Positions 6,119 through 14,168 are shown, counted from the stretch's first letter. The stretch: DNA of 24,327 nt from CAJCIY01 sp036379355 (GCA_036379355.1 DASVGV010000028.1:1-24327); one strand, 5' to 3'. Program-made: numbers and translations. The notes: a model not told the origin generated them from the sequence alone.

Positions 6119-7189
6119 GTGCGGCTCTTCGGCTTCCAGGTGCGGCCACGCCTGTCGTTCCTGCTGCTCGGCGCGCTGGCCGCCATCAGCGTCGCGGAGG
6201 GGCTGCGCGCAGACCTGGACCGGGCCTCGCCCGCCACGATCGCCGCCCTGTCGATCCTCATCGGGCTCGGTCTGCTGGGCTCGGTCCTGCTGCACGAGCT
6301 GGCGCACGCCCTCGTCGGCAGGCGACTCGGCCTGCCCGTCGGCACCATCGAGCTGAACGTGCTCGGCGGCGCGACCGTCCTGGGTGAGGACCCGCCGACG
6401 CCGCGCGCCCAGTACCTCGTGTCCGTGGTGGGTCCCGTCGTCAACCTGCTGCTCGCCGGGGTCTTCGGCATCGCGGCCCTCACCACCGACGTCGCGACGG
6501 TCCCGCACGATCTGGCGTACCCGCTGTTCGTCATCAACGCCCTGCTCGCCTTCTACAACTTGCTGCCGGGCCTCCCGCTCGACGGCGGCCACCTCGTCCG
6601 CGCCGCGGTCTGGGGCGTGACCGGCGACAAGGTCACCGGCCTGCGCGCGGCGGGCGTCGGCGGCCTGGTGACGGCCGCGGCCACCTTCGTCCTGGGTCTC
6701 GTCGAGCTGCGTGCGGGCACAGGGTTCGCGCTCGCCACCTTCCTCGTCGCCGCCTTCGTCGGCGTCCAGGCCCAGGGCGCGCTCACCGGCGCGAACGTCG
6801 CCCGGCGGCTTCCGGACGTCGTCGCCGGCCGGCTCGCCCGGCCCGCGTTCGTGGCCGGGTCCGACCTGCCGCTGGCCGAGGCGCTTCGCCGAGCGGCGGC
6901 CGCCGGGCGGAGCGCGGTCGTCCTCGGTGTGGACGGCAAGCCGTCGGCGGTCCTGTCCGACGTCCTGCTCGCGTCGGTGCCGGACACCCGGCGTCCGTGG
7001 GTTCCGCTGTCGTCGGTGAGCGAGCGCGTCACCGCCACGCTCGACGCGCACCTCGAGGGCGAGCAGCTGCTGCGGGCCCTGCGCGAGCACCCGGCGCCGG
7101 CGTACGTCGTCATGGACGGAGGGCGGTTCGTGGGCGTGCTGCGCGCCGCCGACGTCGCCGCCCGGCTGCGCGGCCGACCCGGCGCGTGA
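6119..7189 (+). CDS. Site-2 protease (M50) membrane metalloprotease with CBS domains
   Basis: A 356-residue intramembrane zinc protease. The metal motif H59-E60-LA-H63 lies in the second hydrophobic segment and the third ligand D155 is in NLLPGLPLDGGH, both classic for M50 proteases. Hydrophobic spans lie roughly at 13-28, 40-62, 99-117, 128-150, 176-194 and 202-220. The C-terminal third (about 240-350) reads as a pair of CBS domains, e.g. RSAVVLGVDGKPSAVLSD and PAYVVMDGGRFVGVLRA, which bind adenosyl nucleotides in related proteases. It probably cleaves a membrane-anchored regulator such as an anti-sigma factor, but no target is visible here. The TGA overlaps the trmI GTG as GTGA, so the two are translated together. 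Confidence 0.88.
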   Translation: MRLFGFQVRPRLSFLLLGALAAISVAEGLRADLDRASPATIAALSILIGLGLLGSVLLHELAHALVGRRLGLPVGTIELNVLGGATVLGEDPPTPRAQYLVSVVGPVVNLLLAGVFGIAALTTDVATVPHDLAYPLFVINALLAFYNLLPGLPLDGGHLVRAAVWGVTGDKVTGLRAAGVGGLVTAAATFVLGLVELRAGTGFALATFLVAAFVGVQAQGALTGANVARRLPDVVAGRLARPAFVAGSDLPLAEALRRAAAAGRSAVVLGVDGKPSAVLSDVLLASVPDTRRPWVPLSSVSERVTATLDAHLEGEQLLRALREHPAPAYVVMDGGRFVGVLRAADVAARLRGRPGA

Positions 7190-8076
7190 GCGAGCCCTCG
7201 GCCCGCGGGGTGGGCGGGACCGGCCCCTTCGCAGCGGGCGACAGCGTGCAGCTGACCGATCCGAAGGGCCGCCGGCACACGGTCGTCCTCGAACCCGGGC
7301 GGCAGTTCCACACTCACCGCGGCTTCCTCGACCACGACGCCCTGATCGGCCTGGCCGAGGGATCGGTGGTCACGTCCTCGGGCGGTACGCCCTACCTCGC
7401 GCTGCGGCCGCTGCTGTCGGACTTCGTGTTGTCGATGCCGCGCGGGGCGACCGTCGTCTATCCCAAGGACAGCGCCGCGATCGTGGGGTACGCCGACGTG
7501 TTTCCCGGCGCCGTCGTCCTGGAGGCCGGCGCCGGCTCGGGCGCCCTGACCTGCGCGCTGCTGCGGGCCGTCGGGCCGTCCGGGCGCGTGGTGTCGTACG
7601 AGCGCCGCGAGGACTTCGCCGCGGTCGCGCGCCGCAACGTGGAACGGTTCTTCGGCGGCGCGGTCGCCACGTGGACCCTGCACCGCGGCGCACTCGAGCA
7701 GTCGAGCGAGACCGGTGTCGACCGGGTCGTGCTGGACATGCTCGCGCCCTGGGATGTCCTCGACCGCGCACACGCCGCGCTCGTCCCGGGCGGCGTCCTC
7801 TGCGCCTACGTCGCCACGACGACGCAGCTCTCGCGCACGGTCGAGGAGTTGCGCTCGGCCGGCTGCTGGACCGAGCCGCAGTCGTGGGAGACGCTCGTTC
7901 GCACGTGGCATGTCGAGGGGCTGGCGGTCCGGCCCGACCACCGCATGGTCGGGCACACCGGCTTTCTCGTGACCACGCGGCGCATGTCCGACGGGGTGCC
8001 CGCCCCACGACGGCAACGCCGGCCCGCGAAGGGCGCCGGCGGCGGGCTCGACACCGAATCTCCCGCCGACACGTGA
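7186..8076 (+). CDS. trmI: tRNA (adenine-58-N1)-methyltransferase TrmI
   Basis: A 296-residue SAM-dependent enzyme that makes 1-methyladenosine at position 58 in the T-loop of tRNAs, stabilising them. An N-terminal beta domain carries the family signature MPRGATVVYPKDSAAIV (85-101). It is followed by motif I EAGAGSG (113-119), the SYERREDFA strand and the motif IV DMLAPW. The length is near that of mycobacterial TrmI (Rv2118c), which is tetrameric. The basic C-terminal tail is extra. The GTG start at 7186 overlaps the protease stop. Position directly before arc is the usual arrangement in actinobacterial proteasome loci, though no functional link to the proteasome is established. Confidence 0.92.
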   Translation: MSEPSARGVGGTGPFAAGDSVQLTDPKGRRHTVVLEPGRQFHTHRGFLDHDALIGLAEGSVVTSSGGTPYLALRPLLSDFVLSMPRGATVVYPKDSAAIVGYADVFPGAVVLEAGAGSGALTCALLRAVGPSGRVVSYERREDFAAVARRNVERFFGGAVATWTLHRGALEQSSETGVDRVVLDMLAPWDVLDRAHAALVPGGVLCAYVATTTQLSRTVEELRSAGCWTEPQSWETLVRTWHVEGLAVRPDHRMVGHTGFLVTTRRMSDGVPAPRRQRRPAKGAGGGLDTESPADT

Positions 8077-8122
8077 TCGACGCGCACCGGAGCGTTACCC
8101 CCGGCGCGAAACCTGCCGAGGG

Positions 8123-8128
8123 TAGGGT
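8123..8128 (+). promoter_or_regulatory. Candidate -10 box TAGGGT of arc
   Basis: TAGGGT lies in the 115-base gap between trmI and arc, leaving a leader of roughly 55-60 bases that ends in a strong GGAGGTGGGG (8177-8186) 5 bases before the GTG. No convincing -35 is visible. Confidence 0.4.
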
Positions 8129-8191
8129 CGGAAGGCGACTGCAAGGCCGCGTGCCGAGCCGTACCCAAGGGCCGTTGGAGGTGGGGTTCAG

Positions 8192-9976
8192 GTGGCGAGC
8201 GACAACGCCGGAGACAAGGACCGCCGCAGCCTGAGCGGCGAGCGTGCCCGGGCGGACCAGGCGGCGCAGGTCTCGTTCCTCCAGGAGGAGATCGCGGTGC
8301 TGAGGCGCCGCCTCGCGGACGGCCCGCGCAGCCTGCGCGGGCTGGAGGAGCAGCTGGCCGAGACCAACGCGACCCTCGCCGCGGTCTCCGGCCAGAACGA
8401 GCGGCTGACGTCCACCCTGCGCGAGGCCCGCGACCAGATCGTGGCGCTGAAGGAAGAGGTCGACCGGCTCGCTCAGCCCCCGTCAGGCTTCGGCGTGTTC
8501 CTCGCCCATCACGACGACGAGACCGTCGACATCTTCACCGGCGGTCGCAAGCTGCGCGTCACCGTGAGTCCGAGCGTGCAGCGCGACGAGCTCCGGCGCG
8601 GCCAGGAGGTCATGCTCAACGAGGCGATGAACGTCGTCGCCGCGCTCGCCTTCGAGAAGGCCGGCGACGTGGTGATGCTCAAGGAGATCCTCGCCGACGG
8701 CGAGCGAGCGCTCGTGCTGAACCACACCGATGAGGAGCGCATCGTCCACCTCGCCGACTCGATCATCCACGAGCCGCTGAAGAGCGGTGACTCGCTCCTC
8801 GTCGAGTCCCGGTCCGGATGGGCGTACGAGCGCATCCCGAAGTCCGAGGTCGAGGAGCTGGTGCTCGAAGAGGTCCCCGACATCGACTACGCCCAGATCG
8901 GGGGGCTGGGCGAGCAGATCGAGATGATCCGGGACGCGGTCGAGCTCCCGTACCTGCACGCCGAGCTGTTCGCCGAGCACAAGCTGCGTCCACCCAAGGG
9001 CGTGCTCCTGTACGGCCCACCCGGGTGCGGCAAGACACTCATCGCCAAGGCGGTGGCCAACTCGCTGGCGAAGAAGGTCGCCCAGGTCACCGGCAAGCCC
9101 GACGGGCGCGCGTTCTTCCTGAACATCAAGGGTCCGGAGCTGCTGAACAAGTACGTCGGCGAGACCGAGCGGCACATTCGCATGATCTTCCAGCGGGCGC
9201 GGGAGAAGGCGTCGGACGGAACGCCGGTGATCGTGTTCTTCGACGAGATGGACTCGATCTTCCGTACCCGTGGGTCCGGCGTCAGCTCGGACGTCGAGAC
9301 CACCATCGTCCCGCAGCTCCTGTCGGAGATCGACGGCGTCGAGGGGCTCGAGAACGTCATCGTGATCGGCGCGTCCAACCGCGAGGACATGATCGACCCC
9401 GCGATCCTGCGCCCGGGGCGCCTGGACGTGAAGATCAAGATCGAGCGGCCGGACGCGGAGGCGGCGCGGGACATCTTCGGCATCTACATCACCGAGGACC
9501 TGCCGCTCCACAGCGACGACCTCGCCGATCATGGCGGCAGCCGTGCCGAGACCGTCCAGGAGATGATCCAGCGCACCGTCGAGCGCATGTACACCGAGCA
9601 GGACGAGAACAGGTTCCTCGAGGTCACGTACGCCAACGGGGACAAGGAGGTCCTGTACTTCAAGGACTTCAACTCGGGCGCGATGATCCAGAACATCGTC
9701 GACCGGGCCAAGAAGATGGCCATCAAGGCCTTCCTCGAGGCCGACTCCGATCCGGGCGCGAAGGGGCTGCGGCTCACGCACCTGCTCGCCGCGTGTGTCG
9801 ACGAGTTCAAGGAGAACGAGGACCTGCCCAACACGACCAACCCCGACGACTGGGCTCGGATCTCGGGCAAGAAGGGCGAGCGGATCGTCTACATCCGTAC
9901 GCTCATCTCGGGCGCCAAGGGCAACGAGTCCGGCCGCGCGATCGACACCGTCGCCAACACCGGCCAGTACCTCTGA
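8192..9976 (+). CDS. arc: Proteasome-activating AAA+ ATPase ARC/Mpa
   Basis: A 594-residue hexameric unfoldase that captures pupylated proteins and threads them into the 20S core. The N-terminal coiled coil (about 15-95) binds Pup. A double OB region (about 95-240) follows, then the AAA domain with Walker A GPPGCGKT at 275-282, Walker B VFFDEMDS with D351 and E352, the sensor IGASNRED, and RPGRLD arginines. The protein ends in GQYL, the HbYX-like tail that docks on the PrcA ring to open the gate. The GTG start has a GGAGGT ribosome site about 10 bases upstream. Length and domains match the Mycobacterium and Rhodococcus proteins. The neighbouring dop, pup, prcB and prcA complete the pathway. 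Confidence 0.98.
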   Translation: MASDNAGDKDRRSLSGERARADQAAQVSFLQEEIAVLRRRLADGPRSLRGLEEQLAETNATLAAVSGQNERLTSTLREARDQIVALKEEVDRLAQPPSGFGVFLAHHDDETVDIFTGGRKLRVTVSPSVQRDELRRGQEVMLNEAMNVVAALAFEKAGDVVMLKEILADGERALVLNHTDEERIVHLADSIIHEPLKSGDSLLVESRSGWAYERIPKSEVEELVLEEVPDIDYAQIGGLGEQIEMIRDAVELPYLHAELFAEHKLRPPKGVLLYGPPGCGKTLIAKAVANSLAKKVAQVTGKPDGRAFFLNIKGPELLNKYVGETERHIRMIFQRAREKASDGTPVIVFFDEMDSIFRTRGSGVSSDVETTIVPQLLSEIDGVEGLENVIVIGASNREDMIDPAILRPGRLDVKIKIERPDAEAARDIFGIYITEDLPLHSDDLADHGGSRAETVQEMIQRTVERMYTEQDENRFLEVTYANGDKEVLYFKDFNSGAMIQNIVDRAKKMAIKAFLEADSDPGAKGLRLTHLLAACVDEFKENEDLPNTTNPDDWARISGKKGERIVYIRTLISGAKGNESGRAIDTVANTGQYL

Positions 9977-10009
9977 CCCCCGGCGCCACCCCACCGCCCC
10001 CCTCTCTCG

Positions 10010-10072
10010 CGTTGATCATGATGTTGCCGTCACATTTCGGTCGCCAGTGTGACGGCAACATCATGATCAACG
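10010..10072. repeat. 25-bp perfect inverted repeat (hairpin) between arc and dop
   Basis: Arms 10010-10034 and 10048-10072 are perfectly complementary, with a 13-base loop 10035-10047. Each arm starts GTTGATCATGATGTTG (or its complement) and is only about half G+C, unlike the GC-rich surroundings. Each arm also contains the 8-base palindrome ATCATGAT flanked on both sides by GTTG. The hairpin is followed by GGGGTTTTGGGGG, not a proper U-tract. It lies 34 bases after the arc stop and 35 bases before the dop start. It could act as a transcription terminator or attenuator, an mRNA 3'-end stabiliser, a protein-binding site, or be one copy of a dispersed REP-like palindrome. Confidence 0.9.
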
Positions 10073-10093
10073 GGGTTTTGGGGGTGCGCGGCC

Positions 10094-10099
10094 TACGCT
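10094..10099 (+). promoter_or_regulatory. -10 box TACGCT of a leaderless start (dop)
   Basis: TACGCT ends 7 bases before the dop ATG. The intervening GGAGGG is only 1-2 bases from the start, too close for normal ribosome-site use, so leaderless translation is inferred. Confidence 0.45.
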
Positions 10100-10106
10100 G
10101 GAGGGC

Positions 10107-11633
10107 ATGAGCGTCGTACGGGTGGCCGGGCTCGAGACCGAGTACGGCATCAGCGCGCCCAGCCAGCCCGACCTCAACCACATGGTCGCGTCGTCGCTCA
10201 TCGTCAACGCGTACGCCGCCGGGCTCGGGCTCGCGCAGGCCCGTGCCCGGTGGGACTTCGAGGAGGAGAACCCCCTTCGCGACGCCCGCGGGTTCGAGAT
10301 GGACATCATGCGTGGCTCCCTCGACGCGCCGGCGAACGAGGAGGACCTGGGCCTCGCCAACGTGATCTTGACCAACGGGGCCCGCCTGTACGTCGACCAT
10401 GCGCACCCGGAGTACTCCGCGCCGGAGACCACGACGCCGCTCGACGCGGTCCGCTGGGACAAGGCGGGGGAGCGCGTGATGGCCGAGGCGGCGCGGCTCG
10501 CACTGACCGTCCCGGGATCGGCGCCGCTGCAGCTGTACAAGAACAACACCGACGGCAAGGGCGCCTCGTACGGCACGCACGAGAACTACCTCATGGCCCG
10601 GCAGACGCCGTTCGCGGACATCGTCCGGCACCTGACCCCGTTCTTCGTCAGCCGGCAGGTCTTCGCCGGAGCGGGCCGGGTGGGCATCGGCCAGGACGGC
10701 AAGAACGAGGGGTTCCAGCTGTCCCAGCGCGCCGACTTCTTCGAGGTCGAAGTCGGGCTCGAGACCACGTTGAAACGCCCCATCATCAACACCCGGGACG
10801 AACCGCACGCCGACCCCGAGCGGCATCGGCGGCTGCACGTGATCCTCGGCGACGCCAACCTGAGCGAGATCGCCACCTATCTCAAGATCGGTACGACGTC
10901 GCTCGTGCTGTCGATGATCGAGGAGGGCTGGCTCACCGAGTCCGGTGTGGACCTGTCGGTCGAGAACCCCGTGCCGTCGTTGCGGTCGGTCAGCCACGAC
11001 GCATCGCTCCGCCACCTGCTGCACCTGCGCGACGGGCGGCAGCTCACCGCCGTACAGCTCCAGCTCGAGTACCTCGACCAGGCTCGCAAGTTCGTCGAGG
11101 ACCGGTACGGCAGCGACGCCGACGTCCAGACCGTGGACGTCCTGGCGCGGTGGGAGGCAGTGCTCGGCGCGCTCGAGAGCGATCCCCTGTCGCTCGCCGA
11201 CCAGCTCGACTGGGTCGCAAAGCTGGTGCTGCTCGAGGGCTACCGGGACCGCGAGGGTCTCGGCTGGGGTGCCGCGAAGCTGCATCTGGTCGATCTCCAG
11301 TACTCGGACGTACGGCCCGAGAAGGGCTTGTACAACAGGCTGGTCGCCCGCGGGTCCATGCAGACCCTGGTCACGCCCGACGACGTCAGCAGCGCGGTCA
11401 CGAACCCGCCCACCGACACCCGTGCGTACTTCCGCGGTCGGGCCCTCGCGCAGTACGGGCGGTCCATCGCCGCCGCGTCCTGGGACAGCGTGATCTTCGA
11501 CATCGGCCGCGAGTCGCTGCAGCGCGTTCCCACCATGGACCCGCTGCGCGGCACCGAGGCGCACGTCGGCGAGCTGTTCGACCGCTGCGAGACCGCAGCG
11601 GAACTCGTCGCCGCCATTACCGGCGGTTCCTGA
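10107..11633 (+). CDS. dop: Deamidase/depupylase of Pup (Dop)
   Basis: A 508-residue carboxylate-amine-ligase-fold enzyme, homologous to PafA and glutamine synthetase. It uses bound nucleotide to remove Pup from substrates and, where Pup ends in Gln, to deamidate it. Seen here: the metal/ATP strand VAGLETEYGI (E10, E12), an insertion around residues 40-80 where Dop has its characteristic loop, the nucleophile region ARLYVDHAHPEYS (D97), LYKNNTDGKGASYGTHENY, and RPIINTRDEPHAD shared with PafA. The presence of the 40-80 insertion and the length above 500 distinguish it from PafA. Because Pup here already ends in Glu, the depupylase (Pup-recycling) activity should be its main job. Confidence 0.97.
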   Translation: MSVVRVAGLETEYGISAPSQPDLNHMVASSLIVNAYAAGLGLAQARARWDFEEENPLRDARGFEMDIMRGSLDAPANEEDLGLANVILTNGARLYVDHAHPEYSAPETTTPLDAVRWDKAGERVMAEAARLALTVPGSAPLQLYKNNTDGKGASYGTHENYLMARQTPFADIVRHLTPFFVSRQVFAGAGRVGIGQDGKNEGFQLSQRADFFEVEVGLETTLKRPIINTRDEPHADPERHRRLHVILGDANLSEIATYLKIGTTSLVLSMIEEGWLTESGVDLSVENPVPSLRSVSHDASLRHLLHLRDGRQLTAVQLQLEYLDQARKFVEDRYGSDADVQTVDVLARWEAVLGALESDPLSLADQLDWVAKLVLLEGYRDREGLGWGAAKLHLVDLQYSDVRPEKGLYNRLVARGSMQTLVTPDDVSSAVTNPPTDTRAYFRGRALAQYGRSIAAASWDSVIFDIGRESLQRVPTMDPLRGTEAHVGELFDRCETAAELVAAITGGS

Positions 11634-11647
11634 CCTGCCCCGACCAC

Positions 11648-11670
11648 TAGGGTCGTAGGTGACAGGGAGG
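11648..11670 (+). promoter_or_regulatory. Candidate pup -10 box and Shine-Dalgarno
   Basis: TAGGGT (11648-11653) fits TANNNT. GGGAGG (11665-11670) lies 8 bases before the GTG at 11679. This spacing picks 11679 as the pup start over the in-frame GTG at 11670, which overlaps the ribosome site itself. Confidence 0.5.
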
Positions 11671-11678
11671 TGGTCCGC

Positions 11679-11894
11679 GTGCCCACACACGACGACGGCG
11701 GTCAGGCCCGTGCCAGCCGCAAGGCGCAGGACGCCACGGAGGTCGAGGAGACCGCCGAGGCGTCGGCCGAGGTCGCCGAGCGCAACGCCAAGCTGACCGA
11801 GGACGTCGACGACCTCCTCGACGAGATCGACGACGTGCTCGAGTCCAACGCCGAGGACTTCGTCCGCGGATACGTCCAGAAGGGCGGCGAGTGA
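11679..11894 (+). CDS. pup: Prokaryotic ubiquitin-like protein Pup
   Basis: A 71-residue, largely disordered acidic modifier. PafA joins its C-terminal glutamate side chain to substrate lysines, marking them for ARC and the proteasome. The ARC-binding helical region is clear at about 30-60 (AERNAKLTEDVDDLLDEIDD), and the end is the invariant GYVQKGG plus a final residue. That residue is encoded as Glu rather than Gln, so no deamidation is needed before ligation. Lysines are K15, K38 and K68. An N-terminal variable stretch (2-25) is typical. The stop overlaps the prcB GTG as GTGA, coupling modifier and protease-subunit translation. Confidence 0.97.
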   Translation: MPTHDDGGQARASRKAQDATEVEETAEASAEVAERNAKLTEDVDDLLDEIDDVLESNAEDFVRGYVQKGGE

Positions 11895-12709
11895 CCTCCT
11901 CGCAGGGACGGCTGCCCGATGCCTACCTTGCGGCGGGCATGCCTTCGTTCCACGACTTCCTGTCCGGGGCCGCACCCGAGCTGCTGCCGGGCCGACGCGG
12001 CCTGGACGGACCGCTGCCGCTGGAGGGGGTGCGGCACGGGACCACGATCGTCGCGCTCATCTGCGACGGCGGCGTGGTCATGGCGGGCGACCGGCGCGCC
12101 ACGATGGGCAACGTCATCGCGCAGCGCGACATCGACAAGGTGTTCGCGGCCGACGAGTTCTCCGCGATCGGCATCGCCGGAACCGCGGGCATCGCGGTCG
12201 AGATGGTGCGGCTGTTCCAGGTGGAGCTCGAGCACTACGAAAAGCTCGAGGGCCGGGTGTTGTCCCTGGACGGCAAGGCGAACCGGCTCACCACGATGAT
12301 CCGCGGCAACCTCGGCATGGCCATGCAGGGGCTCGCCGTGCTGCCACTGTTCGCCGGCTTCGACGTCGCGCGCGGCACCGGGCGGATCATCAGCTACGAC
12401 GTGACCGGCGGTCGCAGTGACGAGACCGGCTACTACGCCGTCGGATCGGGCTCGGTGTTCGCACGCGGGGCGCTCAAGAAGCGCTACCGCGAGGGTGTCA
12501 GCCCCGACGAGGCGGTCGCGCTCGCCGTGAACGCCCTCTACGACGCGGCCGACGACGACACCGCCACCGGCGGCCCCGACCTGACCCGGCGCATTTTCCC
12601 GGTGGTCGCCGTCGTCACGGCTAACGGCTTCCGACGCCTCCCCGACCAGGAGGTGGGCGCGGTCGTCGAGGCCGTCGTCGCCGAGCGCATGACGAACCCG
12701 GGAGGCTGA
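11891..12709 (+). CDS. prcB: 20S proteasome beta subunit PrcB
   Basis: The catalytic subunit (272 residues) of the 20S core particle. It is made with a 50-residue propeptide that is removed autocatalytically between G50 and T51 in VRHGTTIVAL, exposing T51 as the N-terminal nucleophile. Numbering from T51, the other conserved active-site residues fall in place: D67 (Asp17) in MAGDRRAT and K83 (Lys33) in QRDIDKV. YYAVGSGSVFARG is the usual glycine-rich stretch. The propeptide contains FHDFL, resembling other actinobacterial PrcB leaders. The GTG start overlaps the pup stop, with GAAGGG 6 bases upstream. prcA follows after 4 bases. Confidence 0.98.
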   Translation: MTSSQGRLPDAYLAAGMPSFHDFLSGAAPELLPGRRGLDGPLPLEGVRHGTTIVALICDGGVVMAGDRRATMGNVIAQRDIDKVFAADEFSAIGIAGTAGIAVEMVRLFQVELEHYEKLEGRVLSLDGKANRLTTMIRGNLGMAMQGLAVLPLFAGFDVARGTGRIISYDVTGGRSDETGYYAVGSGSVFARGALKKRYREGVSPDEAVALAVNALYDAADDDTATGGPDLTRRIFPVVAVVTANGFRRLPDQEVGAVVEAVVAERMTNPGG

Positions 12710-12713
12710 CCCC

Positions 12714-13415
12714 GTGTCGATGCCTTACTACGCCAGCCCCGAGCAGCTGGTCCGCGACCGCAGCGAGTACGCCCGGAAGAACATCGCGCGCGGCCGTGAC
12801 GTGGCCGTCCTCTCGTACGCCGGGGGAATCCTGTTCGTGGCGGTGAACCCGTCGAGCGCGCTGCACAAGGTCAGCGAGATCTACGACCGCATCGGGTTCG
12901 CCGCGGTCGGCAAGTACAACGAGTTCGAGAACCTCCGCATCGCCGGCGTCCGCTATGCCGACATGCGCGGGTTCGCCTACGACCGCAGCGACGTCACCGG
13001 CCGCGGTCTCGCGAACGCCTTCGCGCAGACCCTCGGCTCGATCTTCATCGAGAACTCCAAGCCGTACGAGGTGGAGATCGTGGTCGCCGAGGTCGGCGAG
13101 ACCGAGGACGAGGACCAGCTCTACCGGCTCACCTACGACGGCACCGTCGGAGACGAGGCCGACTTCGTCGCGATCGGCGGCCAGGCCGAGGCGGTCGGCG
13201 GGTCCCTGCGCGAGAGTTACGCCCCCGGGCTCGACCTCGCCACGGGGCTGCGGCACGCCGTGACCGCCCTGCAGGCCGGCGTGGCGGCCGCGAACGGCGG
13301 GGACACCCCCGCCGTCGAGGCCACCGGCCTGGAGGTCGCGATCCTGGACCGGGAGCGCGCCGGCCGCGCCTTCCGCCGGGTCAGCGGCGACGCGCTGGCC
13401 GAGCTGCTGGCCTGA
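12714..13415 (+). CDS. prcA: 20S proteasome alpha subunit PrcA
   Basis: The non-catalytic outer-ring subunit (233 residues) that gates the chamber and binds the ARC tail. The N-terminus MSMPYYASPEQLVRDRSEYA matches the gating and H0-helix region of mycobacterial PrcA, and ARKNIARGRDV and AGGILFVAVNPSS follow as in the family. No N-terminal catalytic Thr is present, as expected. The usual acidic loop is EVGETEDEDQ. The GTG at 12714 has GGAGG 8 bases upstream; an ATG two codons later is possible. The last common stretch is followed directly by the lipoprotein gene, with 8 bases between stop and start. Confidence 0.97.
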   Translation: MSMPYYASPEQLVRDRSEYARKNIARGRDVAVLSYAGGILFVAVNPSSALHKVSEIYDRIGFAAVGKYNEFENLRIAGVRYADMRGFAYDRSDVTGRGLANAFAQTLGSIFIENSKPYEVEIVVAEVGETEDEDQLYRLTYDGTVGDEADFVAIGGQAEAVGGSLRESYAPGLDLATGLRHAVTALQAGVAAANGGDTPAVEATGLEVAILDRERAGRAFRRVSGDALAELLA

Positions 13416-13423
13416 CGCCCGGC

Positions 13424-14158
13424 ATGGCCGGGCGGCTGCTGCTGGTCGTGCTCCCGGTGGTGACGCTCGTGGCCTGCGGCGCTCCGACCGCTCCGTCGAG
13501 CGCCCGGGCGACGCCAGCCACCCCACCGGCTCCATCCACGTCGCCCGCATCGCCGTCGACGCCGGCAACGATCACGTCATCGCCCGCAGCGCGGCCGCCG
13601 TTCACGTCGTCGGTGGCCACCGTGACGGCGGCGGACCTGCCGTCCTCGTACCACCCCGGCTGTCCCACGCCCCCGGACCAGCTGCGCTTGCTGACGCTCT
13701 CGTACGTGGACTTCACCGGGGAGGCGCAGACCGGGCACCTCGTCGTCAACGCGCGTGTCGTGCCCCAGGTGGTGGCCATCTTCGCCGACCTGTACGCGCA
13801 CGCGTTCCCTATCCGCCAGATGGTGCCGGTGGACGCGTTCGGCGGCAGCGACGATCGCAGCGTCGCCGCCGACAACACGGCGGGGTTCAACTGCCGCCTC
13901 GCCGTCACCAGCGGACCCACGTCGTGGTCCATGCACGCGTACGGCGAGGCCATCGACGTAGACCCGGTCGAGAACCCGTACGTCGAGTCGAACGGGGTGG
14001 TCGACCCGCCGAACGGCGCGGCTTTCGTCGATCGGTCGGACGTGCGCCCGGGCATGGCCGTGCCGGGGGGCGAGCTGGTCGAAGCGTTTGCCCGCCAGGG
14101 GTGGAGGTGGGGCGTGACGTTCGGGGACTACCAGCACTTCTCTACGAACGGGAAGTGA
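13424..14158 (+). CDS. Lipoprotein with M15-type (D,D-carboxypeptidase-like) peptidase domain
   Basis: A 244-residue predicted secreted lipoprotein. Residues 1-17 form a short signal peptide with lipobox L15-V-A-C18, so C18 would be lipidated and the protein anchored outside the membrane. Residues 20-65 are a Pro/Ser/Thr/Ala linker. The catalytic part (about 70-244) has the zinc motif H171-AYGEAI-D178 and the final DYQH238F, which match the H-x6-D ... H pattern of M15/VanY-like peptidases that cut peptidoglycan peptides. It starts 8 bases after prcA with no strong ribosome site, suggesting read-through from the proteasome operon. A cell-wall enzyme here is not part of the known Pup pathway. 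The substrate is inferred from family only. Confidence 0.8.
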   Translation: MAGRLLLVVLPVVTLVACGAPTAPSSARATPATPPAPSTSPASPSTPATITSSPAARPPFTSSVATVTAADLPSSYHPGCPTPPDQLRLLTLSYVDFTGEAQTGHLVVNARVVPQVVAIFADLYAHAFPIRQMVPVDAFGGSDDRSVAADNTAGFNCRLAVTSGPTSWSMHAYGEAIDVDPVENPYVESNGVVDPPNGAAFVDRSDVRPGMAVPGGELVEAFARQGWRWGVTFGDYQHFSTNGK

Positions 14159-14168
14159 CGGCCCTTAC

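Noticed and set aside
5315..7090. Long minus-strand open frame opposite the small methyltransferase-like and site-2 protease genes
   Set aside because: Gln/Arg/Asp-rich composition without motifs. The plus-strand genes carry HELAH and CBS features and good starts.
10072..10084. GGGGTTTTGGGGG after the palindrome as a G-quadruplex
   Set aside because: Only two G-runs are present, and four are needed for an intramolecular quadruplex.
11670..11678. Three-codon longer pup start at GTG 11670
   Set aside because: That GTG overlaps the GGGAGG ribosome site, while GTG 11679 has the proper 8-base spacing.
9903..11975. Long minus-strand open frame (690 codons) opposite dop and pup
   Set aside because: It is a shadow of the conserved dop and pup coding sequences and has no recognisable domain or ribosome site.
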